A stretch of 64,000 nt of DNA from Exiguobacterium aurantiacum. GTDB lineage: Bacteria > Bacillota > Bacilli > Exiguobacteriales > Exiguobacteriaceae. Position 1 is the first letter of the stretch. Every line of letters begins with the position of its first letter. Below are positions 18,747-26,935 of this stretch, in pieces. Below the pieces are notes generated by a model, which saw only the letters and a list, made by a program, of their open reading frames with translations, ran no database searches and was not told the DNA's origin. Both the position numbers and the translations under genes were made by a program. The DNA lies in the NCBI RefSeq assembly GCF_001766415.1, contig NZ_MKXO01000004.1, positions 1-64,000 on the forward strand, in the 5' to 3' direction.

Positions 18747-20177
18747 ATGAACTTTGAAACGATCATCGGGATCGAGGTGCACGCCGAGCTGAGCACGAAG
18801 TCGAAGATTTGGTGTGGCTGCTCGCGCACGTACGGTGCCGAAACGAATACGCAAACGTGTCCGATCTGTCTCGGACACCCGGGCGTTCTGCCTAAATTGA
18901 ACGAAGAGGCAGTCAACCTCGCCATCAAGGCCGCGATGGCACTCAACTGTGAGATCGCGACCGATACGAAGTTTGACCGCAAGAACTACTTCTATCCGGA
19001 TACGCCGAAAGCGTATCAAATCTCGCAGTTCGACCAACCGATCGGCTTTAACGGCCACGTCGATGTCGAAGTCGATGGCGAGATGAAACGGTTCCGCATC
19101 GAGCGGGTCCATCTCGAGGAAGATGCTGGGAAGATGAACCATACGGGTGAGAAACATTCAGTCGTCGACTTCAACCGGACCGGCTCACCACTCATCGAGA
19201 TCGTCAGTGAGGCCGACATGCGTTCACCGAAAGACGCGGTCGCTTACCTCGAGCGCTTGAAAGAAGTGCTCTCGTTCGCGGGCGTCTCGGACGTCAAGAT
19301 GGAAGAAGGATCGCTTCGTTGCGACTGTAACATCTCGGTCCGTCCGTTCGGCCAAGAGCCGTTCGGCACGAAGACGGAGCTCAAAAACTTGAACTCGTTC
19401 TCGAACGTCTTGAAGGCGCTCGATTATGAGGAAGAGCGTCATCGTAAACTCCTCATCACGGGCGGCGTCATGCGTCAAGAGACGCTCCGTTTCGATGAGG
19501 CGGCGAAGAAGACGATCCTCATGCGCGTCAAGGAAGGGGCGGCCGATTACCGCTACTTCCCAGAGCCGGACCTCGTCCGTCTCGAAATCGACGAGGAGTG
19601 GAAAGAGCGCATTCGCAAAACGCTCCCAGAACTTCCGGTCGAACGCCGCGAGCGTTACATGAACAACTATGGCCTGTCGGCTTATGACGCCAAGGCGCTC
19701 ACGTCGACGCGCGAGTTCTCGGACTTCTTTGAAGCGACGACAGCGGCCGGTGCCGAACCGAAAGCTGCCGCGAACTGGCTCATGGGCGAAGTGCTCGGCC
19801 ACTTGAACAAGTCGAACGAGACGGTCGAGACGATGAAATTGACGCCGAGCTCGCTCGCGGAGTTGATTCGTTTGATCGGAGAAGGTACAATTTCTTCGAA
19901 GATCGCGAAACGCGTGTTCACGGCCATGATCGAGGAAGGCGCCGAACCGAAGGCGTACGTCGAAGCGAACGGTCTCGCCCAAATCTCGGACGAGAACTTG
20001 CTGCGCGGCTACATCCTCGACTTGTTCGAAGCGCATCCGCAGATGATCGAAGACTTTAAGAACGGGAAAGACCGTGCCAAAGGCTTCATCATCGGGCAGA
20101 TCATGAAGCAGACGAAAGGGATGGCGAACCCGGCGCTCCTCGATGGCTTGTTCCACGAAGAGATTGCGAAACGTTAA
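18747..20177 (+). CDS. gatB: Aspartyl/glutamyl-tRNA amidotransferase subunit B
   Basis: A 476-residue subunit that phosphorylates and amidates the mischarged Glu or Asp on the tRNA. The N-terminal kinase-like part starts [13 protein letters not shown] and has zinc ligands in [41 protein letters not shown] and [15 protein letters not shown]-type segments follow, and a YqeY-like helical C-terminal domain (about 330-475) binds tRNA. AAGGAGGAC lies before the ATG. This is the third gene of gatCAB; the diacylglycerol kinase gene follows after about 60 bases, an order shared with Bacillus. Confidence 0.97.
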   Translation: MNFETIIGIEVHAELSTKSKIWCGCSRTYGAETNTQTCPICLGHPGVLPKLNEEAVNLAIKAAMALNCEIATDTKFDRKNYFYPDTPKAYQISQFDQPIGFNGHVDVEVDGEMKRFRIERVHLEEDAGKMNHTGEKHSVVDFNRTGSPLIEIVSEADMRSPKDAVAYLERLKEVLSFAGVSDVKMEEGSLRCDCNISVRPFGQEPFGTKTELKNLNSFSNVLKALDYEEERHRKLLITGGVMRQETLRFDEAAKKTILMRVKEGAADYRYFPEPDLVRLEIDEEWKERIRKTLPELPVERRERYMNNYGLSAYDAKALTSTREFSDFFEATTAAGAEPKAAANWLMGEVLGHLNKSNETVETMKLTPSSLAELIRLIGEGTISSKIAKRVFTAMIEEGAEPKAYVEANGLAQISDENLLRGYILDLFEAHPQMIEDFKNGKDRAKGFIIGQIMKQTKGMANPALLDGLFHEEIAKR

Positions 20178-20239
20178 GCAGCAGCGAGGCACTTGTGTCT
20201 CGCTTTTCGCTCGAAATGAGCATAGGGGAGAGAAACGAT

Positions 20240-21241
20240 ATGCAACGAAAACGCGCACGGGTCATCTATAACCCGACATCTGGAAAAGAAGTGATCAAAC
20301 GGGAGCTCCCGTATATCTTGAACCGCCTCGAGGATGCGGGTTATGAGACGTCGACGTACGCGACGAAAGCGATCGGTGACGCGACACTCGAAGCCGAGCG
20401 GGCCGCGGCGGCCGAGTTCGACTTGATCGTCGCGGCCGGCGGGGACGGGACGTTGAACGAGGTCATCTCGGGACTCGCTCCGCTCGATGAGCGTCCGACG
20501 ATCGGGCTCATCCCGGTCGGAACGACGAACGATTTCGCCCGGGCGATGCGGATTCCTTTGAGCGTCGTCGGCGCTCTCGACGTCATCTGTGACGGTTTTG
20601 AGATGCCGGTCGACCTCGGGGAGATCGAAGGCGAGGCGGGAGACATCCATTACTTCATCAATATCGCCGGCGGCGGCATCATGACCGAGCTGTCGTACGA
20701 AGTGCCGTCGAAGTTGAAGACGGCGCTCGGCCAGCTCGCCTATTACGTCAAAGGGATGGAGAAGCTGCCGCTCATCAAACCGACGTATATCGAGCTCGAG
20801 CATGACGAAGGGACGTTCAGCGGGGAAGTGATGATCTTCCTCACATCGAACTCGAACTCGGTTGGCGGCTTCGAGAAGATCTCGCCGCACGCGTCACTCA
20901 ATGACGGCTTGTTTGACTTGTTCATCTTACGGAAATGTAACTTGTTCGAGTTCATCCACGTCGTCCGCTTATTGTTACGCGGTGAGCACTTGTCGAGCCC
21001 GCTCGTCGAGCACGTCAAGACGGGCCACGTCAAGATGAAGACGACGACGGAGCGGATGAGTCTCAACATCGACGGCGAGTACGGCGGCGAATGCACGGGT
21101 GAGATGCGGAACTTGTTCCGCCATTTGACGGTGCTCGCACCGAACGCGCGCATCCGCGAGATGGAAGAGTTGAACGCTCAGTACGAACGCGAACAGATGA
21201 TCAAGCAATTGTTCAACGTGTCGAATGAGAAAGCAGAATAA
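20240..21241 (+). CDS. dagK: Diacylglycerol kinase (DgkB/DagK)
   Basis: A 333-residue soluble lipid kinase of the DAGK catalytic family that re-phosphorylates diacylglycerol left by lipoteichoic-acid synthesis. It has the N-terminal RVIYNPTSGKE, the nucleotide motif AAGGDGTLNEVISGL, and PVGTTNDFARAMRIP. I start it at 20240, after AGGGGAGAG, which gives MQRKRARVIYNP; an upstream GTG/TTG extension (20195) adds 15 residues with no homology. The place between gatB and rlmCD matches yerQ of Bacillus subtilis. A terminator follows. Confidence 0.95.
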   Translation: MQRKRARVIYNPTSGKEVIKRELPYILNRLEDAGYETSTYATKAIGDATLEAERAAAAEFDLIVAAGGDGTLNEVISGLAPLDERPTIGLIPVGTTNDFARAMRIPLSVVGALDVICDGFEMPVDLGEIEGEAGDIHYFINIAGGGIMTELSYEVPSKLKTALGQLAYYVKGMEKLPLIKPTYIELEHDEGTFSGEVMIFLTSNSNSVGGFEKISPHASLNDGLFDLFILRKCNLFEFIHVVRLLLRGEHLSSPLVEHVKTGHVKMKTTTERMSLNIDGEYGGECTGEMRNLFRHLTVLAPNARIREMEELNAQYEREQMIKQLFNVSNEKAE

Positions 21242-21245
21242 GTCG

Positions 21246-21275
21246 GCTCGGCGTGGCGCTCACGCCGAGCTTTTC
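21246..21275 (+). terminator. Terminator after dagK
   Basis: GCTCGGCGTG and CACGCCGAGC form a perfect 10-bp stem with a 5-base loop, followed by TTTT. Confidence 0.85.
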
Positions 21276-21336
21276 GTTGGCCTCTGAACGGGTAATGAAC
21301 CAATACGTACTTCTCGAATCGGGAAAGGAGAGACTC

Positions 21337-22698
21337 ATGCTACCAGTAACTAAAAACGACCGTCTCGACGTCCACATCCATGACCTCACACACGAAGGGG
21401 CAGGCGTGGCACGCGTCGACGGTTATACGTTGTTCGTGCCGAACGCGCTCCCGGGTGAGACGGTCGAGATCGTCGTGACGAAGACGAACAAACAGTACGG
21501 CTTCGCCCGGCTGATCGAAGTGAAACAAGCGAGCACGGACCGGGTCGAACCGCCGTGTCCAATCTTTTATCAGTGCGGGGGCTGTCAGCTCCAACACTTC
21601 AGCTATGACGGCCAGCTCCGTCAAAAACGGGACCGCGTCGTCGAGGCGCTCCAGCGGCTCGGCCAGTTCGACGTCCCGGTCCACGAGACGATCGGGATGC
21701 CAGAACCGTGGCGTTACCGCAACAAGGCGCAAGTGCCGTTCAAGCAAGAAGGAGATCGTCTCGTCGCCGGGTTCTACCGCCCACGCTCGCACGACATCGT
21801 CGAGATGAAGGAATGTCTCATCCAAGACGAGCGGAACGATGAGGCCGTCCAAGTCGTCCGCGACGTGCTCGCGGCGCACGGTGTGCCGGCGTATGACGAG
21901 AAGACAGGACGCGGCGTCATCCGCCACGTCATGGCCCGTTACGGGTACCATTCAGGTGAATTGATGATCGTCCTCATCACGAAGACGACGAAAATCAAAG
22001 GCGTGAATGAGATCGTCGCCGACATCTTGAAACGTCTTCCGGACGTGACGTCGATCATGCAAAACGTCAACCCGGACAAGACGAACGTCATCTTAGGGGC
22101 GACGAATAAACTCTTATACGGGCACGAGACGATCGAGGACAAGATCGGTGGACTGACGTTCACGATTTCCCCGCACTCGTTCTTCCAAGTCAACCCGGTC
22201 CAGACGGAGAAGCTGTACGGCAAGGCGCTCGAATATGCGCAGTTGACCGGCACGGAACAAGTCGTCGACGCCTACTGCGGCATCGGTACGATCAGTCTGT
22301 TCCTCGCCCGGAAAGCAGCGCACGTGTACGGCGTCGAGGTCGTGCCGGAAGCGATCGAGGACGCGAAACAGAACGCGCTCGTCAACGAGATCGATAACGT
22401 GACGTACGCCTGTGGCGCGGCCGAAGACGTCCTTCCGAAGTGGAAGCAAGACGGCATCAATCCGGACGTCATCGTCGTCGACCCGCCGCGTAAAGGCTGT
22501 GCCGAGTCGTTCCTCGAGACGATGGTCGAGATGGCACCGAAGCGGATTGTCTACGTATCGTGTAACGTCGCGACGCAAGCGCGCGATATGCGTTATCTCG
22601 CCGACCGCGGCTACCGCCTCGTTGAAGTGACACCGGTCGACATGTTCCCGCATACGGCGCATGTGGAGACGGTGGCGTGGCTTGAAAAAATAGAATAA
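21337..22698 (+). CDS. rlmCD: 23S rRNA (uracil-5-)-methyltransferase RlmCD/RlmD family
   Basis: A 453-residue SAM-dependent RNA methyltransferase. It has an N-terminal TRAM domain (about 1-60), the 4Fe-4S cysteine set in CPIFYQCGGCQLQHF plus a later ECL cysteine, and the C-terminal Rossmann fold (VVDAYCGIGTISLFLA, VVDPPRKGC). The catalytic cysteine is in YVSCNVATQARDM. It forms m5U in 23S rRNA; YefA (RlmCD) of Bacillus, found at the same position after yerQ, does both sites, so dual activity is likely. Start at 21337 fits AAGGAGAG; an ATG 28 codons earlier lies in the previous terminator region. Confidence 0.94.
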   Translation: MLPVTKNDRLDVHIHDLTHEGAGVARVDGYTLFVPNALPGETVEIVVTKTNKQYGFARLIEVKQASTDRVEPPCPIFYQCGGCQLQHFSYDGQLRQKRDRVVEALQRLGQFDVPVHETIGMPEPWRYRNKAQVPFKQEGDRLVAGFYRPRSHDIVEMKECLIQDERNDEAVQVVRDVLAAHGVPAYDEKTGRGVIRHVMARYGYHSGELMIVLITKTTKIKGVNEIVADILKRLPDVTSIMQNVNPDKTNVILGATNKLLYGHETIEDKIGGLTFTISPHSFFQVNPVQTEKLYGKALEYAQLTGTEQVVDAYCGIGTISLFLARKAAHVYGVEVVPEAIEDAKQNALVNEIDNVTYACGAAEDVLPKWKQDGINPDVIVVDPPRKGCAESFLETMVEMAPKRIVYVSCNVATQARDMRYLADRGYRLVEVTPVDMFPHTAHVETVAWLEKIE

Positions 22699-22710
22699 AC
22701 TGAAAAAAAT

Positions 22711-22743
22711 GACCTTCGATTTGTTAAAATCGGAGGTTTTTTA
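22711..22743 (+). terminator. Terminator after rlmCD
   Basis: ACCTTCGATTT and AAATCGGAGGT form a stem with a short loop, followed by six T residues. Confidence 0.8.
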
Positions 22744-22769
22744 GTATCACGTTGGGGAGGAAAGTGCTA

Positions 22770-23306
22770 ATGGAAATTCAACGGTATATGGAATTAGACA
22801 TTGACGAGAAATTGAACAATGAGTTAAGTGATTTGTTAGTGGCATCATTTGAACCCCTCTATCCAAAACGCCGATATTTCAAGCAATTACCTCATCTTCG
22901 TCTCCTTGTTTTTGGAGACCGAGGTCAGGTTGTGGGTCATGTCGGGTTAGACTATCGGGTGATGAATTTGAACGGGCATCCGATTCAAGTTCTTGGTGTG
23001 ATTGATTTATGTGTACAGGAAGATGTGCGTGGTAACGGGATTGGTGAAGCGTTATTGAACGAGGTTATTAGTATAGGAGAGACGAAACAGGTCGATTTTC
23101 TCTTATTGTTTGCGGACCGACCCGATCTTTATTTACGAGCCGGATTCAGCCATGTTGACAACGCTTGTTCGTGGCTCCAAATAGACGATGAGCGGCAGAT
23201 GATACGCGGGATTGGGGAAGAATCGTTTGATGAATTGATGATTCGCCCCGTAGGTACGAAGGCGTGGACGGATGGTCGATTGGATCTGTTGGGTTATTTG
23301 TACTGA
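22770..23306 (+). CDS. GNAT family N-acetyltransferase
   Basis: A 178-residue protein with the GNAT acetyl-CoA loop in VQEDVRGNGIGEALLNEVI (R/QxxGxG), after two strands ending GVIDLCV. The C-terminal half (YLRAGFSHV) fits the family. The substrate is unknown; the nearest type is an aminoglycoside- or Eis-like acetyltransferase but this is only a guess. I use the ATG at 22770, nine bases after GGGGAGG. Codon use is clearly more A+T-rich than in gatCAB or rlmCD next door, which points to recent arrival with the following genes. Confidence 0.85.
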   Translation: MEIQRYMELDIDEKLNNELSDLLVASFEPLYPKRRYFKQLPHLRLLVFGDRGQVVGHVGLDYRVMNLNGHPIQVLGVIDLCVQEDVRGNGIGEALLNEVISIGETKQVDFLLLFADRPDLYLRAGFSHVDNACSWLQIDDERQMIRGIGEESFDELMIRPVGTKAWTDGRLDLLGYLY

Positions 23307-23367
23307 GTGCTCGCAGCCATCATAGGATGGTGAAGGGTTAGAGATTTTCTCATGAAATGGAGCGAAG

Positions 23368-23898
23368 ATGATGCGAACCGTGACAAAAGTGATCCTAGGT
23401 ATAGTAGGAGTAGCTGTACTTTTGATTGGTTGGTGGCTCATTTCTCCGCTGTTCTTGGAAGAGACGGTTGATGAAGGACTTCCACCGACTTCACTTGATA
23501 CAACTGTAGAAGAAGGAGAAGCTGAGGAGGCGACGGAACCTCCGGCTTCTGAGGATGATGGAGCCGCTACGGAGTTTACCGACTTGGCAGGGGTGTTCAT
23601 GGATGGTGAAAAAAATTATGAGACGTCAGGCAACATTCAAACGATTCGTGCAGAAGATGGCGTGTACCTGCGTTTCGAAGATTTCCAAACGACAAATGGT
23701 CCCGACTTGTTCGTCTATTTGATTCAGCCGGGGATGGAGACGACAGAAGGAATCAGCCTCGGTTCGTTAAAAGGAAATACTGGGAACCAAAACTATTTAG
23801 TCCCTGAAGACGTCGAGCTCACGCAATATTCAACAGTCGTGATCTGGTGCCGGGCGTTCGATGCAACTTTTGGTACGGGAGAGTTGAATCCCCAATAA
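23368..23898 (+). CDS. DM13 domain protein, membrane-anchored
   Basis: A 176-residue protein: one N-terminal membrane helix (about 5-28), an acidic Glu/Thr/Pro linker (about 32-65), then a DM13 domain (about 70-175). Family marks are YETSGNIQTI, FEDFQTTNGPDLFVYLI and the C-terminal TVVIWCRAFDATFGTGEL, with the near-invariant Trp-Cys pair. DM13 domains are linked to possible electron transfer or redox roles at the cell surface; the function is not proven. The domain should lie outside the membrane. Start could be the ATG at 23368 or 23371. Confidence 0.85.
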   Translation: MMRTVTKVILGIVGVAVLLIGWWLISPLFLEETVDEGLPPTSLDTTVEEGEAEEATEPPASEDDGAATEFTDLAGVFMDGEKNYETSGNIQTIRAEDGVYLRFEDFQTTNGPDLFVYLIQPGMETTEGISLGSLKGNTGNQNYLVPEDVELTQYSTVVIWCRAFDATFGTGELNPQ

Positions 23899-23948
23899 TG
23901 ATCATGCATTCAAAATTTAGATCGTCGTTTAATTATATTTGAAAATAA

Positions 23949-23998
23949 ACAACCTTAGAGAGGCCGGTGAGCGGTTTCTCTAAGGTTGTCTGTTTTTT
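23949..23998. terminator. Terminator between the DM13 gene and the convergent fic gene
   Basis: ACAACCTTAGAGA and TCTCTAAGGTTGT are perfect 13-base arms around 15 bases, followed by CTG and six T. It ends four bases before the fic stop codon, so fic may use it on the other strand as well. Confidence 0.85.
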
Positions 23999-24001
23999 GA
24001 A

Positions 24002-24721
24002 TTATGATTCATGATGGTCTGTAGAGAATGGCTTTTCTTCATAACTAGAAACGTTATACGAACCAATTGTGCGATATTTTTCAGAAGAAGCGTCACTATC
24101 TGACAAGCTAGTAGAGACGTCGATAGATAAAGCATCATTTATGATTTTGTGTAAATAGGTCGGATCTGGCGCATCATTGATAGCGGCCATGACGAGTGCA
24201 TTTCTAAGGTAACCGGCGTTATTAGAAAGCAGTTCTGCATTAAAAGGTAAATTATGATGTTGAGCGAAAAGTTTCATGAAAACAGAAACGGTACGGGTAT
24301 TTCCTTCACGAAAAGGATGAACCCGCCACAAATCTGTCATTAGCTTAGCGAAATAGACGGGCAGTCGTATATTTTTATGGGTCCATGTGATTTCTTGTTT
24401 CCAATCAAAGATAGATGCTAAGTTCGTTTGAATCTGCAAAGAATCACTGTAAACCACAGATAAGCCACCCAAAATTCGCTCATTTTTATAGATATTGATT
24501 GAGCGAAATTCGCCGGCCCATTCATATAGTTCGTTGAATAGATGTCGATGGATTTGTTGCAGAGAATGATAACTATCGAAATCCACTTCCGAAATGAGTG
24601 ACTCGATCTCTAATATGTTTGCAATGATGAGTTGTGCTTCAACATTAATCAGTTGTTGTTCGTCAGTTATCCCAAGTTTATTAATGAGTACATTTGTATG
24701 TGGGTAAACATAAGGATCCAT
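24002..24721 (-). CDS. Fic/DOC family protein (probable AMP-transferase toxin)
   Basis: A 239-residue Fic protein. The active loop is HPFREGNTRT at residues 135-144: catalytic His135, the acidic Glu139 for Mg2+, Asn141 and Arg143 are all there, but Thr replaces the usual second glycine of GNGR. Upstream, the flap region (EFRSINIYKNERILGG) is typical. Fic enzymes add AMP to target proteins such as DNA gyrase or topoisomerase IV. No self-inhibitory (S/T)xxxE(G/N) helix was seen in the protein, so control should come from the small gene before it. The start overlaps that gene's stop as TAATG. A+T-rich; the tail after residue 200 is low-complexity and Ser-rich. Confidence 0.93.
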   Translation of the reverse strand: MDPYVYPHTNVLINKLGITDEQQLINVEAQLIIANILEIESLISEVDFDSYHSLQQIHRHLFNELYEWAGEFRSINIYKNERILGGLSVVYSDSLQIQTNLASIFDWKQEITWTHKNIRLPVYFAKLMTDLWRVHPFREGNTRTVSVFMKLFAQHHNLPFNAELLSNNAGYLRNALVMAAINDAPDPTYLHKIINDALSIDVSTSLSDSDASSEKYRTIGSYNVSSYEEKPFSTDHHES

Positions 24722-24909
24722 TAGGATTGATGTGCTTTCGTATACTGCTCCATAATGGCTTGCTTAAATTGGGCTGAAGTGATCTCACCGTTTTCATATC
24801 GATTCAGCAATTTCTGTGTGAAGGGACTTGGTTTTCCCCCGTCGATTGCAGCCATACCAACTGCAAATTTTACTTGCCTTTGACGTTCGATATATGAGTT
24901 CTTATCCAC
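24721..24909 (-). CDS. VbhA-like antitoxin of the Fic pair
   Basis: A 62-residue protein, the size of VbhA-type antitoxins. ERQRQVKFAVGMAAIDGG aligns with the inhibitory helix, and the tail LLNRYENGEITSAQFKQAI is typical of the family. In VbhA the helix carries (S/T)xxxE(G/N); here the matching residues are Met19 and Asp23-Gly24, so the key Glu is an Asp. I start at a GTG (24909), after AAAAGGGTGATAAAA; an ATG-like extension to 24984 runs into the promoter region. A TATAAT at 24952-24947 is a likely -10. It is co-translated with fic (TAATG). Confidence 0.85.
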   Translation of the reverse strand: MDKNSYIERQRQVKFAVGMAAIDGGKPSPFTQKLLNRYENGEITSAQFKQAIMEQYTKAHQS

Positions 24910-24946
24910 TTTTATCACCCTTTTCACTTTGATCAACTTATTTACA

Positions 24947-24952
24947 ATTATA
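24947..24952 (-). promoter_or_regulatory. Candidate -10 of the antitoxin-fic operon
   Basis: TATAAT read on the minus strand, preceded by TATGA, lies 38 bases before the GTG start of the antitoxin. An A/T-rich stretch stands where a -35 would be. Confidence 0.5.
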
Positions 24953-25023
24953 TCATACACGTAAAAAATTTTTTTGAAGAGCAACTTATTTTGAGCTGCT
25001 CTCAGAGCTATCTAAATTTACGT

Positions 25024-25057
25024 AGCAAAAGACGGGCCTCGTAGCCCGTCTTTTGCT
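25024..25057. terminator. Terminator of the DUF5692 gene
   Basis: AGCAAAAGACGGGC and GCCCGTCTTTTGCT are perfect 14-base arms around CTCGTA. The A and T runs are part of the arms. It directly follows the stop of the minus-strand gene. Confidence 0.85.
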
Positions 25058-26016
25058 TACAACGCTTTACCGATCGCGGTTTCTCGTCCAGGAACTGCAT
25101 CTTCACGCAACGCGTTGATTTCTTTGTATTCGTTCGTATCTTTCCACAACTCGTCTTTCAACGGATTGAGTTTGTATTTGACGATGCGCGTCACTTGCCA
25201 GACGGCGAGGACGACGTTGAGCGCAAGACTGAGCAGCGAAATCGTCCAGTTCGCTGCCGGATTATACGACACGCTCACGTTGAACGTGCTGCCGACGGCG
25301 AAGAAGTAAGGGAATGTCATGACCCACATCATCCAAAACGTGAGTGTTTGGGCACGGTTTTGCATCCACGTCCCTTTCGCCCAAAGGAGGACAGGAACCG
25401 TCGCGGCGATGTTCAAGGCGAACCCTGAATAGAACGCGTTACCCGGTGCACATGAATAGACGTAGGCGATATTCCAGATGCCGTAAGCAACAATCCATAG
25501 CTTCGTCTGGTCTGGCCAGAGCATGTCTTTTTTCTTGCCGGATGTCGCGAAGATGCCGACCCAACCACAGATGAGTAGCAAGTTCAGGATCCCGGCAACG
25601 GCGTTCACGTAGTTCCAACCACCCGAGATGTAATTCATCCCGTCGACCATGCCTTCGAACCCCATAATGCCGACTTGGAATTCTCGAACGACGGCCTCGG
25701 CGATATTGAGGGCCAAGATACCCGGCACGAGTATCAAGTACCATGGATGTTTTTTGTGATAATCGGTGAAGCGGATGACCATGTAAATCAAGCTTCCGGC
25801 GAGAGCGGAATACACTTTCACCCAGTGAAACCATGATGTGATCTCAGGGTCGGCGGTGAAGAACCAAATCGGGGTCAACACGATCGGAACCGCCATGAAC
25901 ATGAGAATGCTGGCTTTTTTGCTGGACCGGACGATTTCATTTAATCCGATCAACAAGCCGAATACGACGAACCACATGGCGACATTGTACCAAGGAATGG
26001 ATTCAAAGAAGAACAT
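25057..26016 (-). CDS. DUF5692 family integral membrane protein
   Basis: A 319-residue protein with about eight to nine hydrophobic helices (first MFFFESIPWYNVAMWFVVFG). I believe it is of the DUF5692 family from the N-terminal FFESIPWY and the SGGWNYVNAVAGI and CAPGNAFYSG segments. Function is unknown; the YVYSCAPGNAFYSG motif in the membrane is unusual. I start at 26016 because AAAGGGGCG sits seven bases before that ATG; the earlier ATG (26034) lies before this site. It is divergent from a TetR regulator, with a 28-bp palindrome between them, so it is probably that regulator's target. The tail (about 285-319) is polar and cytoplasmic. Confidence 0.8.
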   Translation of the reverse strand: MFFFESIPWYNVAMWFVVFGLLIGLNEIVRSSKKASILMFMAVPIVLTPIWFFTADPEITSWFHWVKVYSALAGSLIYMVIRFTDYHKKHPWYLILVPGILALNIAEAVVREFQVGIMGFEGMVDGMNYISGGWNYVNAVAGILNLLLICGWVGIFATSGKKKDMLWPDQTKLWIVAYGIWNIAYVYSCAPGNAFYSGFALNIAATVPVLLWAKGTWMQNRAQTLTFWMMWVMTFPYFFAVGSTFNVSVSYNPAANWTISLLSLALNVVLAVWQVTRIVKYKLNPLKDELWKDTNEYKEINALREDAVPGRETAIGKAL

Positions 26017-26080
26017 AAATAACGCCCCTTTCATTTCTAAAGTATTGGTGACGAAACAACAATGAAAAATATGATGTCAA

Positions 26081-26108
26081 TAAACATACCGAACGTTCGT
26101 TATGTTTA
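26081..26108. promoter_or_regulatory. 28-bp palindromic operator between the DUF5692 and tetR genes
   Basis: Arms TAAACATA and TATGTTTA flank the central CGAACGTTCG; only one pair of the 14 does not match. On the minus strand it ends right before TTGACA (26080-26075), a good -35 for the DUF5692 gene. Such long perfect palindromes in a divergent TetR intergenic region are typical TetR-family operators. Confidence 0.75.
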
Positions 26109-26194
26109 TGTGAAAAGTGTAACAAACTATTGAAATCGTTGTCAATGGAGTTTAGGACGTCACAGGTATGTGTCATAGAACCGTCAAATCATTA

Positions 26195-26203
26195 TGATAT
26201 AAT
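26195..26203 (+). promoter_or_regulatory. Extended -10 promoter of the TetR gene
   Basis: TGATATAAT is an extended -10 (TGn plus TATAAT) about 33 bases before the start. No strong -35 is needed with such an element. Confidence 0.55.
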
Positions 26204-26235
26204 TAGCCATTATTACGTGAGGAGCGTCGGAGCAT

Positions 26236-26838
26236 ATGATGAACGAAGGGAAACAAAAGATAGTAGAGGCAGCGCGAGCGACGATCATCGAGAACGGGAT
26301 CCAAGGCACGACGCTTCGTGGCATCGCGAAGAAAGCGGGGCTTAGCACGGGCGCCATCTATCACTATTACAGTTCCAAAGAGGCCATTCTTTATGATGTG
26401 ATGGACGAGGGCTTGGGCGAGATTCGCCGAATCGCGACCGTGTCGATCGAAGACAAGAAAGAAGCCCATACCATTATTCAAGAGATCTTCGACGGGATGC
26501 AAGACCGCTTAAAAAAAGATGCGGAGAGTCGACTACAGTTTTACTTGGCCCATGAGGCGATGCTCGGGAACAAGGAACTGCAACAAAAGTTCAAAGAGAA
26601 GTATGAGGAGTGGATCGACCGGGTGGAAGCCATCTTCGTACGAGCGTACGGTGTCGAGCGAGGTCCTTCGACACGAGCGGTCGCCGCGTGGACGATGGCA
26701 GCGATCGATGGGATGGTGCTCCAAACGTTGCTGCAGACAAATGTTGTCGAGCCGGAACATATGAATCGTGTATTGGAGTACTTGCTGCACGACGGGTTCA
26801 CGCACTTCTTCAAAATTATTGAGAATGAGGAGCGTTAA
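26236..26838 (+). CDS. TetR/AcrR family transcriptional regulator
   Basis: A 200-residue repressor. The HTH is TTLRGIAKKAGLSTGAIYHYYSSKEAIL (about residues 26-53), clear TetR family. The C-terminal ligand domain (about 60-200) is helical; it has LQFYLAHEAMLGN and a WTMAAIDGMVLQTLL helix, as in QacR/AcrR-type proteins sensing hydrophobic compounds. Start could be the ATG at 26236 or 26239. It is divergent from the DUF5692 membrane protein and most likely represses it through the 26081-26108 palindrome. The ligand is unknown. Confidence 0.92.
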   Translation: MMNEGKQKIVEAARATIIENGIQGTTLRGIAKKAGLSTGAIYHYYSSKEAILYDVMDEGLGEIRRIATVSIEDKKEAHTIIQEIFDGMQDRLKKDAESRLQFYLAHEAMLGNKELQQKFKEKYEEWIDRVEAIFVRAYGVERGPSTRAVAAWTMAAIDGMVLQTLLQTNVVEPEHMNRVLEYLLHDGFTHFFKIIENEER

Positions 26839-26935
26839 AAATTTCGAAAGTATTGTCAGTTGATACATTCCTCCGTCCATAATAGAATGGATAAAGTGAT
26901 TTTGTTGGATTGATTACGAAAGGGAATGATCTTAT

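Noticed and set aside
19224-20258. A 344-codon open frame antisense to gatB
   Set aside because: It lies entirely opposite a strongly supported core gene, is Arg-rich with no domain, and has no ribosome binding site; GC-rich codons keep antisense frames open.
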